NCBI GenBank assembly: GCA_023333565.1
Contig: JAJKFH010002370.1
Coordinates: 522,162 to 586,161 of the forward strand
Origin: Puffinus mauretanicus
Lineage: Eukaryota > Chordata > Aves > Procellariiformes > Procellariidae
Reading direction: 5' to 3'
DNA: 64,000 nucleotides
Shown here: piece by piece, positions 13,101 to 27,150 of the stretch
How positions within the stretch are numbered: position 1 is the first letter of the stretch
How the letters are laid out: each line of letters opens with the position of its first letter
Notes under the pieces: generated by a model
Databases searched by the model: none
Told to the model about the DNA's origin: nothing
Seen by the model: the letters and a program-made list of their open reading frames with translations, nothing else
Program-made: the position numbers and the translations under genes

Positions 13101-16100
13101 TATTAAAAACATCTATGGGTTAAGAGTTAGCTCTGAGTACCCAGTATGAGACATTCAAGCTGGGTTGATAGCTGTGACTGGGAGTGGGTCCACCAATGCT
13201 GTATTACTTTCCCAATGGGAGAACTATACTCAGGCATTTGGCTTTAAAATTTCTCAGGCACAAGGGGGGGAAATAAATTAAACTGTACAAATTGAGACAT
13301 TTTTAAACCTTTCTTTCTGGACCAATTCTCTTTAGTAGAGGTAAAGAGGAAATTTAGGTTCCTCTCAATATATTTGCAGGATGCACAGAAAATAATTACC
13401 CATATATGAATTGTCTTATCCCTGCAAAGAGAGTGGTAAGACCCTTATTTAGTTGCTTGTGTGACAAGATGCTGATAAGAAATTCTGAGGAAACCCCTCT
13501 CCCTGGCTACATCCATTCCAGAGCTGAATTATTTAAATAGGGAGGTAATGCTACTGTTCCAGCCTCTGCACGTTGGTGCCTTAGACGGACATCAAGCTCC
13601 ATTCAAGACTTTAAGAGCCTTTGGGCTGAGACTTTGTTGTTACTATGGCCTGATATCTCAGGCCTCTATTCACAAGAACAGCCACTTAGGACACTTTGGT
13701 TAAAAGGGATTTCTATTGAAAAAAGTCAGTTTGTATGAAAGATTTTGAGGAGGGAGAAGGGGGAAAAGGTGGAAATTACTAATTTGTGCCTTTTCCACTA
13801 AACAAACACTTCACTTAAGAACTTCATTAAAAAATTAAAGATGGTGGCTTTGCAATGCCTGCTTCCAGTGTCTCTCCTGAGCATGAGAAATATCACATCA
13901 GTTAAAAATAGGCAACAGTGACTATTTATTATTTCCTGGTGGCTGCTTGGCTTGTAGCTGGCTGTGGAGCTGGAAGATTCCCCTTTGTCTTACTTAGCTT
14001 TTTCCTGGTCCTGGTTTGAGCCATGCCTTATGTCCTGCATGAGTCCTCATCTAATTTTGTCACTCAGTCAAAAAATGTCAGGGCAGGTCCCCAATAGCTG
14101 GTTGCCTAATGTGCTGACTAAATTCTGAAACCGGGATCAGTGACCACAGAGTGATCATATGGATAAACTGTGTAAAGGACAGTTCCAGTTTTGGATAAAC
14201 AAGTCTCCCTGCAGTCAAGACTTTCAGGTTCAAACCGAACACAGCATGCACAGGTGACTCACACAGCCACCTCATACATGCACCAGCATTTAATATGCTT
14301 TCGTTTTCATCACAAGTGTGAAATAAAGGTATGCACAGTGCTATTTTCAGCTTGTAGTGCTGGTTTCCTCCTGCTTTACCAGCATTATCACTAGCCTTGA
14401 ATTAAAGTGACGTTGTGGGTTCAACTGTTTAACATGGTAAAATGAGATGACATTGCAGGCTCGCGATATGGACACATTTTCAGTTGGAAATAGCCTTTTC
14501 AGCCTTTCCACCTGTTTTTTTCTGTGATAGAAACTACTTCATAAAACTGGAAGCAAAAGCATTTCCAACACCATTGTAGATATTTCACTCACTTCTCCTG
14601 CCTTGCCACCTTTTTTACAGAGATCTAAGCAAGCAGCCTTCACATGTGTTCCTTCTCTGGTCCCCTGACACAAGTAGGTCAGTCAAAGAAGGAAAACCTC
14701 TGCCAGTGACAGGAAGGCACTAAATAAAAGCAACCACGTGCGATGCCTGTGAGTCTCTGAGAGGAGTAGCCCCTGTTAGGAGAGAATGCAGCTTTCAGGA
14801 CCAAACACCTAACATTCATACCCCTTCAGGGTAATATTGTGGGTGCTGGAAATCAAAGCCAGCAACACCTCAGTGCCACTGGCTGTCACTTCATGTCAAA
14901 AAAGTCACAGATAATTTTCTTGCACTTAAGAGCTATTGAAAGACCAGACAATGCTGGAAATATATTGCCTATTGAGCCACCCCCTGCTTCATTGTGTTCT
15001 GCTTCTTGTGACCCTACAGCGGCCCCACATCTTTCTGCTCTCAGGAGGGGAATGTCTCTGTGAGGAGAGAGGATCTGAGTAGCACATGCACAGGATTGGC
15101 TTTGTCTTTGTGGTCCCATCCTGAGGGACTTCAAAGTCATTTACCGTGGGAAGGTAAGACCCAGATATATAAATTATGTCCCTGTGGTTATGTGAGGAGG
15201 GTTCCTGTATACTAGATCAGTGTTTAAACACATCCCTGTCTCCTGCCTACGAGAGACACAGGAAAACTGCTTTCATTGTCAGATTTTGTCTCATAGATCT
15301 AGAAAAATGATTTTAAAGAAGGAACAGGAAAGTAGTGAACCTGGCATAAAAGGAGGAGGACCTTTTCTGTGTTGATCACTCCTAATGTATTTTTTTTCCT
15401 ATGCTTGTTAAATACAATTGTCTCCTAGGGAGTTTCTGTCTTCTAAATGAAAAAGGAGGTTTAATTAGCCTTTTCACTTGCTTGCAGCCTCTGCTGTAGT
15501 TTGGTAGTATTCATAGGTCTTTGCAGAAGGGTGTTGAGCTGAAGTTAAACTTTGTGCTCCAAACCAGTGCCCACAGAGACATGTTCTCTTCACCTTATGC
15601 TCCATCAGGTTCACTTACAATCTCCTGGGAAGAAACAAGAAAATCAGAAAATCCCTGGGGCAGAGAGCTATTTGAGCAGTGTTGAGCGCTGGCAGCTGCC
15701 AGAGGCATGCTAAGGAATGTGCCCAGGTGGCAGGTACCATAACATAGCTGCTGCCAGAAGAACTCGCACTCCTCCTCTCACCTGGTAGAATATAGCCAAT
15801 ATGCAGGAGGGTGATTGTGAGAAGTGGCATGCTTCATACCAGAGAGGCTGCTTGGACTCCCTGCTTGTCCCAGCTGGTCCATACTCAATGTACAAAACTA
15901 TGCCTGGATGAACAGAAGATCAACAAGTGTTCTTGACTTGTATTGATGTCTTAAAAGTATATGTGATGTTTTCCTGTAGCTGGCAAGGAAAAGGTGGAAA
16001 GCCTGCAGGCAGCATGGTGTTAGTCAGCATGAGAATGTGCTGTGAAATCCAGGTCTATCTCAGGAACAGGTTGTCGAGTTTTGATACACTAAACTGAGCA

Positions 16101-18559
16101 CACACTGGGAAGAGGTGGTAAAAAGAAAGAGAGGCAGAAATTAGACCTACTGTAAATTTATTTTCTTGGTCTAATCTTAAGTTCAAGGGGCTCAGATCCT
16201 GTGCTCCTGATGGGTTCTTTAAAACCCCTTTGTTATTCCCTGGCCTTCACTTCCCCTGAGTTGTGGTGACATGAAAAGAACTGCTTTGCCTTGCCCTTCA
16301 AGAGGGAACACAACCCTTTCAGCCCCCTCCCAGCCTCTGCCATCTCCAAAACTTACTTCTTTTTCATCAGACTTCAGCTGGGGCTGTCAGCAAAGGAAAA
16401 TTCAAAGAATTACATACAAGAAGTGCCTGCACCAGGCTGACTCGAACAACAACAAAATCATCCCTTAGTCCTCAGGCATAGCGCACTGTATCTCTGCCTA
16501 TTGCAGGACCAGCCAGGCATTGCTGACAACTTTAAATCTAGTATTTTCTAGCTTCATTTGCTATCTTCTGTTCTAGTATCAGAGGAGAGCTGAACACATT
16601 TTCTAAAGAACAATTAAAAAAACCAGGTGTCCTCGCCCTGGAAAAGGGTTGCTGGGATAACTCAACAGATTTAGTTGTCCCATTTACTCTTCTCTTTACC
16701 TTTTCTAGTTTTATAGCCTTTTTCTGACATGGGGCAGGACGGTGGTATTAAAGGTGTTACCACAGCATTGCTTTTTCTATTGGAATAATGATGTCTGCTT
16801 CATTGTTTCTTCCTCTTCTAAACATTCCTAGCAGCTGACATGCTTTTTGACCATTATCTGTTCCATAGCAGAATAGCAAGCATTGAACACAGCTCTGTAT
16901 TTTCAAGAGCTATCAAAGGATCAATTTTAACATGATGAACAGTGCAACCTGCGACAAGCACAATGCAGACCTGTATAGAAGTGGGAAGAATTTGACTTCC
17001 AGTGTGTTCCTCAGTCCCAGGCTGACTTTGATAAACACCAGATCATGGCTTGCACCTGGATTTCATACATTCAAGGTTCAGAAGAACTCTTCAATGCTAA
17101 GGATCAAGCTGGGAATGCTTAGTGTGGCTGGCTGATGATAATAACCGCCCATCCTCATCCCCACTCCCCATTCAGAAAATGTCCCTGGCAAACACTGATT
17201 GCTTGTCCTGTACAAAGGCACGGTTCTTTCATACTTCATCAGCAGAATCTTGCATTTGGACTTTCCTCAAAGGCAAAAAGGCTCACAAATGACTCCTAAA
17301 GAGAAGAAAGTTAACTTTCCCTGAACACTCGCTAATGAAGGACAGAGCTTTTACAGTCAAGACCAGTAGCTGATTGTGCCCTTTGCAGTGACCTCTGTTT
17401 TCATAATCTAATGGCTTTGCATTGATATATGAACATGTTTACATCTTGAGGCAATTGCTGAAAGCAGTAGAGAGCAACAGTAGTCAAGCATTAGGCAGGG
17501 TCATTATAAAGAAACCACGAAGGTTTTAATGAAATTCACTGCAATATGAAAGCTTCAAGAGGCTACTTCATGTTCTGCTTTGTTCTGCAAAACAAAATCC
17601 AATACAAATTAAAGATGCAGAAAGAGGTAGGGTTGTTCACGCACAGCTGCAGTTTTGTAATCCAGCCATGTATTGTATGTTCCTCTAAGACTAGGGGATT
17701 TTCCATCTAGGATTTCAGTTCAGTTCCTAGTTAAGACAGGAGAAAGGTGGAAAAGTTAAAGACTTTATCCTGTGTATGGCTTTGGGGCACATTGGGAGGT
17801 GTGGTGACAGGCCAGTCTATGTATGTGATGGCAGATCCAAACCTCACTGTTTCCTTTAATGTCCAGTCTGGAGGTAGGGACATGGAGCTATTATGAGTGA
17901 TAACTGCAAAGCTCTGTGATCAGATCAGGGACAGGCAAACCTCCTGAAGTGCAGCAGACCTGTTTAAAAAAATGCCATAAGAGTGCACGTTTTTGCAAGT
18001 GTCTTGAGCCTATAAAGATTCTCTCTTCTCTGTATCAAAATGGACCTGTTCCCCAAAAGAAAGTCTTTGCAACGAAGTTATTTTTAAATGAACCCACACT
18101 AACCCGGTCTAAAATTGTGTTTGTGTATGTGGGGTGCAAGGTGAATGTGAGTCAACAGTGTTATGATATTGTAGAAAAGGTGAACAAATACTGGGATGTT
18201 TAAACAGAAGTCAATTCTGCAAAGTAATTGTGAAGTAATACTTCCAGTCTTAGTGCTGATAAGGTTTCTGTTGGAAGCCCATACTCAGGCTGGGTACCGC
18301 ATTTCAGATGTGGCCTAACTGGAGAAGAGTGGTAACACGAATAGAGGTCTTGTAAGTATGGCCTAGAACTAGATTGGTGGAGTAGAGGTTGTTCAAGAAA
18401 AGAAGTGTAGGAGTGAAAGGATGTAGCAAGGAAAGAATAAGCAAACAATCTAATCTTCTTGTCACAGTTGCTAGGAAAGGAAGTGGTGAGTTTGAATGAC
18501 AATGGGAGTGTTCAGTTTAGAAACCGGGGAAAACCATGGCTGTGGTGAGGGGAAGACTT

Positions 18560-18680
18560 GCGTAGGTTAATTGGGCAAACTGCAGTGTCTCCACCGCTCA
18601 GGGTCTTTGAGAGCCAGATAGGCAAGTATCTCTTAGCAGGAATGGACTAGAAGAATGTCTGGGGTCCTATGAGTCTGTAA
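18560..18680 (+). mobile_element. Ancient CR1-like LINE 3'-end fragment
   Basis: The stretch follows the pattern of the 3' end of CR1 elements. It runs in order through a 'gtgtctccacc' block, a degraded 'ttgagagccagataggcaagta' type block, 'ggaatggactagaagaatgtctggggtcct', and a terminal 'atgagtctgt', where the usual tail is ATTCTATG-like. It is much more diverged than the CR1 copies near 55-58.8 kb and keeps no open frame. I recognise it by pattern only, so the exact limits and subfamily are uncertain. Confidence 0.5.
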
Positions 18681-21600
18681 TAAAGAAATAAGTACACATT
18701 TTTGTCACAGTATGGGTGAATTCACAAAGGATGTACATTCCTTTGCATCAATTGTTGGAAAATAGTGTTGTTCCCCCTGCCCCCTTGAACTGGAAAAGCG
18801 ACATTGCTGGAAGTGCAGTGGCTCCATCAGGTTGATTCCCTTGGAGATCTTTCAGCACGTTTTGCAAAAGAAAACATGTTAAGCACAGTCACTGGGCTAA
18901 TTTTCCATCTGCATAATTATCTTTTGTCTAATTCCCTTGCCAGGTTATTGCTACTGGATACTGGATGATCCTTATGCTATCATTAGCTCTCCCTGTTCTC
19001 AGTTTCTCTCCCATTATCCCCGATTAAGCTAAGTTCCTTCAGTAAACCCTGTTTCTACATGCAGGTGATTTTCTGCAGCCTGTAATAAGCAAATTTCCTC
19101 CTTCATTGCCAGTTTCTTCCATAAGGAGCATTTAATAAAGTCAGTTTGTTGGAGGAATGTCTGACATAACTCAGGTTGTAAAGGTTGCTTAGTGTTTCTA
19201 GGAAGACTGCTGGAGCACCTGCGTAGTAACATAAATCCTACTACCATTTTGCATGGCAGTACAGATTAATTCCTTTTTCTCTGCAAATTATTCAAGGACA
19301 GTATATTCTAATGGCTGACATTTATTTAGGAAACCTTCCTGGAATGGATAGTGTTTAATCACTGTGCAGTTCTCATGTTTAGAGATAACAATTACGTTCC
19401 ATACTCCTAATTACCCTATTCTCTGATAGTCCTGCTCAGACATAGTGGAGGCAATGTTGCCAGAATCCAGCCAGAGGTTTCTGGATGTAATAATTCAGTC
19501 CTTTTGACTAGCATTGGCATAGAGTATTCACTAGTCATACTTTATGGTACCTTCTGCATTGTGATAAGAATGGCATTTACAGACTCTCTGGGGAAAGAGA
19601 GGTTCTGCCTCATATTTGTCTCTGTTAGAACCTGACCCATGCACTTGTTCCAGTCAATAGAAATAAGCTCAACAGGCACTGAAACAGAATTAAATACTCC
19701 CTGGAGGCCTGGGCAAGAGTTCTGCTCACTGGCTGTGCATGTGGGCTTGCATGCATGCATAGGAGATGTCTCACATGCTGCAGTTGCTGCATAGGACCCT
19801 CCTTAGCCTAAGGACTTAGTGCACTGAGAGACTGGTGTTTTCCTTGTGTATTCCCCAAAAGTGAGTTCAGCCTAGGGCTTCACCAGAATGAGGAGGGATG
19901 CAGAACATATCAGAGAGGGGCAAGGGGCAGGAACAGCACACAATCACTGTACAGGCAGATAGATCTCTGCAGCTCCTGTGGCTTAACACCCAGCCTCTCA
20001 AGATGAACTCTGAAGACATTTGAAGGCTATTTAGATTTGGAAGAACTCACTTTACTGGTAGAACCTTCTCTACTGTCAGACAGAGGTGAATAATCAGAAT
20101 GTTCCTTTGCATACTAGGCATGGCTGGGAGGTGGTGATGTTTCTGGAAATAGTGTCCAGAAGTTTTGCAACACAGCTCTGGTTCCTAGATTCCTGAAGTG
20201 ACCAAAATCAGTTTAGCAAAGCTTCTCATTCTTCTGGACTATCACTGTAGTGGAGGAGCAATGTAAGCAGGGCTGTTTCCAATATTTCTGTTAGGCAATA
20301 GTTTGGTAAAACAGAAATAAGATTTAACCCCTCCACATACTCTTCAAAAATCTATTATTATTTTTCAGAGGTTTGAAAGTGACAATATTATGAGAATATG
20401 GTTTTCAGGAGCAATAGCTCTTGATACTGAAAGCGGTAATCTTGCATACAGTATAAATACAAGGCAGGCACAAGTTCTGTAGCACTGTGACATCACATTT
20501 CTAGGGAAAATACCATCCTGTTTGTTATGATAGATGCTGACTTTTTCTGCAAAACGAAGTCCCTCTGCTGTTTGGGTGTTGAATTAGGTGTGGCCAGCAC
20601 ATGGGACCAGGGTCTAGAAACTCCTAAGCTCTAATCATCACTCTGGTGGGATATCCAGATACTCAGATGTTGCTGGGTCCATTATAAAGATAAAGGCACA
20701 TTTATAAAATACAGCTCCTACTACTATTTTTGGACTGCACACGTGCTTGAGTACAGCAGCATTTGAGTGTGAACTGTTAGTACAAGTCCAGCCTGTCAGC
20801 CTGTTTAATTTGGACTTGTTCCTGTTTGTGCTTGTTAGTCCAATGCAAACAAACTAACATCATGTGTGAAATGACACTGCATGTGAAGAGTAGCTCCCAT
20901 CCTAGTAGGGCTGTCAAGAGAGGAGGGCACATTGCTTCCTCCCATCCTGGAAGGACTTCTGTAAGGAGGATGAGAGTCTATGCAGAGAGATTATGAAATC
21001 TGATGAAATAGAGATTTGAGCTGCCTGGACTGCTATTTGTTTTTTCAGACCCACTACTCTCTGATTCACCTGCAAGAATATCATGAGTTGAAAAAACAAG
21101 AAGCAGGTAATTTGGAAATGGAGTTCTGTACTTTCCCAAATAACCCATGGCTCTGTAATTTCTCTTTCCCAGATGCTGCCCATCAGTCCTTAAAACTAAA
21201 TCCTCATTCTTCTTCCAAAATACACTGCTAAGTAGAACAGCCACCCAGCCTCATTGTGAGACTGCATTGTGAGACATGAAGTATTGGCACTTCTCCATGT
21301 CCTCGATCATGTAGAAGCTGGTGCTACATTAAGCTACAGTAACTTATTTACAGTTGATATTTTATCTATTATCAAAGCTGTTCTTTCATGGTCTTGACTT
21401 TCTGTTTGGATAGATTTATGACATGCTTTATGTTATGTTTCTCTGCATTTTAAGTACTGCAGTTGAGTGATGAAAGGGTAAAAGAAATACCATCAGTTTG
21501 TCTGAATGAGCTGTTTACAGGGAGGGAGAACTCATATGAATATTAGTCTTAGGTAAACAGTGTTAAATATCTTTAAATACTGACCTGTGCTGTTTCAGGG

Positions 21601-24600
21601 AATGCGTCAGGCAGGAAAAAGGCCACCCTGGTGCAATATCTAGTGGCCTACTGGATCTATTTCAGAAAATGCTAGCCTGAGATAGGAGAATATGGGACCT
21701 GATGGAAGGGACCTGTGGAAACCTGGCAGCTTTTGTATTAGATTCTGATTCTGGTTTGCTTTGTTCGAAGCCTGCTGCAGATCCCTGTATAAAGCGTTAA
21801 AAATTCAGTGTCTGAATGGCTAACTCCTTCTGAGCCTTGCCCAGAAAGATAATTTTCTGCACAGACACTTATTCCTTTGGATCTTCTGGTCCATTGTAAG
21901 CCCTTCCTTGTCACCCGTAACGTACAGATTGACAGTGTGCTGCCTTCAACCAGGACATATAAAGCTTCCTATGAAATTTTAATGGGTTGGACCACAGTGA
22001 GCGTATGTGGGAGAGAAATGAACTTGGACTCTCCCTCTGGGTTGTGTTGCCTTCTTTTTCTGTGCTGCAGTTGTGTACTGACAGCTGCAAGAAACCTGTT
22101 CACATTGAGGGTGAATAAATGTTTGGGAAATGGTCTATTTCCCCATGCCAATGATATGTCCTCAAAGACATGTAATGTATCCTAAAATTCATATTAAATT
22201 AATTTTCCCTGTGTTTCTGGGATGCTTTTGGCTAGCCTTTGACTCAGTGTGAGACAAGCCTGAGCTCTAGAAGAGAAGACTCAGAGCTTTATGACAGACA
22301 TCCACCCATGTGCCTTTTGCCACCGTTTCTCTGTCTCTCTCATCCCTCTATCTTGCTACTACGCTCAATATTCAGATCTACAGGAACAGTACCCACCCTA
22401 ACAATGCATCATCTAGTATAGAACACATTGCATTTCCAGAGTGCTTCCTCAACTGTACTTTCATGAGCTCAGACATACAGCTATTTGTCTAGCACCATGC
22501 AGAAGTATTTCTCCATGCAGTAGGTTCACTAGTAAGTCCAGCACTCAGGTTTCCACAGCCATAATAGCAGATGTCATTACATGCCAATATAGCCATCCAG
22601 CTTGTGCTCTGCGAGCATCAGGCAACCTTTTTGCAGAGAAGGAGGGTAAGAAATACAGTGTTCTGAGAAGGTTTAAAAACACAGGCAAATAGTGTGTGTG
22701 CCATCTCTCCACCAATGAGGAATCTGGTTCACTGATGTCATGCACAGTGGGAACTACCATCTTTGGGCCAATATATTCCAGCATGGCAGGAATAATTTAC
22801 TAAACTAATAAATTGATGTGCATTGCAAGGTTTGCTTCAATAGTGCATATACTAAACTGGAATGATTCTATGATTTTTAGCCAGGGAAGAAGTTCACTGG
22901 TTCAGCTGCCTGCCAGAATCACTTGCTTGGCATTAGGAAGTAATACACTGTGCATGTTAGCAGGTTGGGATCATGAGGGTTTCTTAGTACACATCCCGGG
23001 AAAAGGGTAAACAGTGTCTGTTACGTTTTTGTCCCTGGTGCTCTTACCTGAGCACGTTGACAGAAGACTATCAGTAAGAATAGACAACAAATGTGATGGT
23101 GTGGACTAAGAAGAGTGAATATTGGTTTATGGTTTGTGGTTGTGATGGCCAGAATCCCTAGGGATTTTCAAGACTGTTGCCATAGAAAACAGAGAGGATT
23201 CTTTGTTCTCCTCCCTGCAGGATTGCTGGGAAGACATTTTCCCATGGAGGCACAAAGACATTACTCCACTTGAAAGAGAGAAGGAGTGAACAGACGAGAT
23301 TATTTTAGCTGGTAACCTGCTGGGGGAATTATACTGACTTAAGTCAAGTAATGATCTTATTCTCTGAATTGAGAAAATACTCAGTGGTTTTCCACTGAAG
23401 CAAACTCAAGATCCTGCTTCAACCTGTGCACGGGTTATCCACTTCTCCCCTTCCACATGATCTACCTGTCTGCTTAATATACCAAGAGCTGCCTGCATTC
23501 TACTTCCAGAGGCCCAGCACTCTGTACCTCAACCCTATTTAGTAACCTTGAGATCCAGCAGCAAAACCTACAAAGGGCTATGTGACGTAATCACACAGAA
23601 GATGCCAACAGCTTCCTTGACTCCCTGAGGAGGCAGGACCATCAGAATGGAAAACTGACACTGACACGTCTGGTACTGAAACAAATCCTGCCAGCTCACA
23701 TCGTGATGCTAGTAAGAGAGGTCAGCAGTGAGAAGTTAGAGAAAGTGCAGATAGAGTAAAGGATGGAAGAAGAGCCATGGGAAGTTGGGAAGTAGGAGGT
23801 GAAATCTTATCCAACCTGGCAATCAAATAACATCCACAGTGCCCCCTTCCTGCTATAGATCTGTTCAGAGGTCTGGCCTTCCTCTATACCACCCTGATGC
23901 CTAATTAAGGAAACTGCTGCTTGAGGACTGGCATAATAAGATGACTATGCTGAAGATATCTGCAGAATGATAACTTGTTGGGGGAGAGCTTGACACTTGC
24001 CAAGGTGATCTATGATGCATCAAGGGTAATCTTGCCTATTGTCTGTAGCCTTTGCTGTGGTGGGAAACATCTGTCTTTCAGAGAAATGGATCTCAAATCA
24101 ATAGCCTTGTAACCTTAGGGTGATGATCTTAGATGTGAGGATGAATATGGAAAAATTATTGGCATAGGAGGTTTCTCTAATTGCACTGAGCCATCTTAGT
24201 AACCAATGTGGAAATGTCCACGTAAAAATCCTGGCTCTTTTGACTTCTCACCCCACTATGAAGGTCTTGCCCTTAGTTGGACTTCCATATTCATAAGCAT
24301 ACAGTTATGCCCAGGAATTCAATATGCTGGTGATGACCTGCAATTCTGGTGCAGTCCTCATTGTTGTATTTTTTTTTCAAAGCACAGGTGGTTTGTATGT
24401 ATGCTGTGTTACATGGTTTTTTGATCACAAATTAATAACAGCTAGCAACCATACCATACAGCTAAAAATCCTGCAGCACTTTATAGACACTAGTGAAGCC
24501 TCAACATACCCTTAACAGATGAAGGTCTGTTGGAAAGAAGCTAACTCCAAAGTCACTCATGGCTATTTATTTGGGGATATAGGTTGGGATCCCTATGGGA

Positions 24601-24943
24601 TCTGTCCTATGGGACACCTAATATTTGGGGGTCATCTCCACTTCAGCATGCCCAGCTTAGAACAGCCAGTTGTCTCAAAGACTAGGTGCAAAACCATTGT
24701 CTATTGATCACAGTTTTGATCTATGTGACTTACCCAAGGAGACTCAGATTCAGACCTAGGAACAGGTTTAAATGAAGAGAGGTATTCTTCCACCACTTGA
24801 GTTTGCAGTGTATGAACACTTTGTGGCAAGACAAAACTTCCCTGTCTTCACTTCCCTGAATTGAATGTCACATGAAGCCTGGGCTAAATTTTTCAGGGAG
24901 CAAACTGGTCCCAAAACACAAAGCCTGTATTTCCTGGCTATAT

Positions 24944-24965
24944 ATTTCATATATATATATGAAAT
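24944..24965. repeat. Perfect 22-bp AT-rich palindrome
   Basis: The sequence reads ATTTC, then an alternating AT dinucleotide core of 12 bases, then GAAAT, and is its own reverse complement across all 22 positions. It could extrude as a hairpin. No gene lies next to it. Confidence 0.8.
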
Positions 24966-26229
24966 CAGTATGCTTCAGAAGGATGGTGGTCCTTCAACTA
25001 AGAATGAATATCTGTGTTGAAGTCTTTCAATGCCAGAGGCAGTAAGACTTGCGTGCAGCCAAGGAGGGTCTCCCAGAGGTAGTGTCCTTGCATTGCAAAA
25101 CCTTTCTTGTATTGCCCAGGTATGCTTTCACCTTGCTGGCATTGCAGGCCCTGGTGTCTGTGAAGCAGAACAGCATTCACCATTCCATGTCTCTTTCACT
25201 TGGATGTTGATGATCATGGGGGAGAGGGGGATAGCTCATCTAGCACAAGGCTATTTCTTGCTCAGGACAGGTAAATGAAAGATCACAGTTACCTTGTGAA
25301 AAAGCATGCCTGAGTTGCTGGATATATGAAGACCCGTTCTGTGTTCTTTAGCTGCAATAGATCTCCAACTGAAGGAGATCAATTCCTCTGAGCAATTAGT
25401 ATAATACTTCACACAAATAATCTCTGATTGAGCTCTTGAAGTCTACCGATTGCTCTTTCTGTCTGACCACTGGATGGATCTCTGTGCTTTTGCTTCTGCC
25501 TCTAGAAAATAGAAATAATAGTGCCTCCGTCACTAGAAGCAGTGGAGTTGCAAGGTTTGATGTTGGAAGCTCATGCATGTGGAGAAGCTCTGAAGTTGTT
25601 AAGTGTTTTCACTTATGGTCCCAACAGAGCATGAGATTTTGCTCTTAAAGCTAAGAATCAGCCATCAATGGATGACTTTTTTTTGCCTTGCACAGAGGCC
25701 AGAACCACGTCTAACATTTCCACACCTGAAACATGTCCAAATCAGCACTGATCTGAGACATGGTTCATAGTCTTGTCCCGAGACCAAGAGGAGGAGGAGT
25801 GGATGATCTCAGCATTTATTCTCCCAGATGGAGCCTGGCTTGCGTCTGTTTCACTCTTAAAACTTTGTAATTTAGGTGGGGAAAAGAAAGGGTGAAAAAA
25901 AGACTTGAAGTGCAGATCAAAAAATGAGACCGTGAAGATTATTTCCTGCAAAGCAATCAGAAAACATGCATTTTGCCCAGATGGTTATGAATATTAACCA
26001 TTGCTTTTGTCAGATGTGAGTTACCCCACCTCTCTTCCACATTTCCCATATGATCGAAGGAACCACAGTGATTCATAAACCAGAGATGTGGCACTGATTA
26101 ATTTCCCTTCTCATCATACATACTGTATGAATTTTTGAAATGTGCTGTAAGATTTATTGCAAGGATTGAAGATTGGCTGAAGCTTGGAAGGAACCCATGC
26201 CCTTTGTCATGATGTTTATGGGTAATGAA

Positions 26230-26400
26230 AAGGAACAATTAATTGTTTCATCCATTAATGCTGCTGCGCAATGAAAGAGCATGACGTCAAACTAATCTTG
26301 TTCTCATTATGCTTTTTTAAATGACTCTATAATAAGAAGATTGCCTGCAATGTATATTATGGAGCTTATATAAGCGCTTTCAGTGTTTGGTTTCTATAAC
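26230..26400 (+). promoter_or_regulatory. Candidate regulatory element: CRE, TATA box and homeodomain palindrome
   Basis: Three well-formed motifs lie within about 150 bases. A 14-bp palindrome AACAATTAATTGTT at 26234-26247 contains overlapping TAAT/ATTA homeodomain cores. A full CRE/ATF site TGACGTCA lies at 26282-26289. TATATAAG lies at 26367-26374 inside a CTTATATAAG palindrome. The CRE and TATA spacing of about 80 bases is compatible with a core promoter reading right, with initiation expected near 26397. No recognisable exon follows, so an enhancer or a non-coding transcript is as likely. Motif matches alone are weak evidence. Confidence 0.3.
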
Positions 26401-27126
26401 AGAAAAACTCTCTTCCTGACTTTTTAAAAACTTTGATACTCATTGTAAATGGAAGAAAAACAGAGCAATTCCTTGTTCAGGTCTGAGAGACTGATAAAAC
26501 TGGGATCAGATCTGAAAAAACAGAAGTGTGACAGATTTTTCTCACGCCTACTGCATACACAAACAATAGGAACAGTGGTCTTTCCGTTTGTTTAGCAGAC
26601 CTGGTGCTGGTGTAAGGTCTTGAGGCTGGCAGCTGTAGCCAGTGTATGGATGGTCAGTGCAAAGAGTCAGGACAGTTGCCTTCAGCCTCTCTTGAGCCTG
26701 AGAAGCCACCTCCAGTCAGCTCTCCATGTCTATTGTTTGAGTGAAGAGGTGTGTTAGGTGTGTTTGGAGCTGTAATTTTTCATGACATGCATGCATTTCC
26801 CATAGGCTACCAAACAGTCATTAGGTAGTAATGGCATTGCTTACTGCTGATCTGGGTTGGATTTCAGCCTACAAGTGGAAGGCACTATACATCATTATCA
26901 GACCCTTGAGCCATCTAGTCCTCTATAAGCATATATTTCTGCTCTACAGTCAAGCTGATGCACAGCAATAAAATCTATTTGCTAGGCAATGTGTATCTCC
27001 CTCACCCACAGATGTATATAGTTACATACAGTTGGCTGGGTTCAGGAAGACTGTTTGGGTTGTAGCACTCCCTTATAAAGGTTAATTGTTTCTGGAAACC
27101 AGATGTGAATCTCTGCCAGGCTAAAC

Positions 27127-27150
27127 AAAAAAAAAAAAAAAAAAAAAAAA
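27127..27150 (+). repeat. Poly(A) tract, 24 bases
   Basis: There is an uninterrupted run of 24 A. The sequence upstream of it is not a recognisable processed transcript or SINE body, and no flanking target duplication is evident, so I annotate only a simple repeat. Confidence 0.85.

Larger units (their letters stand above)
1..18289. other. AT-rich non-coding region, no supported gene
   Basis: I see no gene here. The open frames present (all under about 135 codons) show no recognisable domain, no consistent coding character and no convincing exon-intron borders. The DNA is AT-rich with scattered A/T tracts, for example (TA)n near 993-1006 and a degenerate TATA/CACA-rich stretch at about 5630-5770. 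It could be intergenic desert or a long intron; the sequence alone does not separate these. Confidence 0.6.

Noticed and set aside
18285..18345. Second ancient CR1 piece ('atttcagatgtggcctaactgg')
   Set aside because: The resemblance covers only about 30 bases and would be in the opposite orientation to the fragment at 18560; too short to claim.
27000..27150. Processed pseudogene or SINE ending in the 24-A tract
   Set aside because: No transcript-like body precedes the tract and no target duplication flanks it; a simple repeat explains it.
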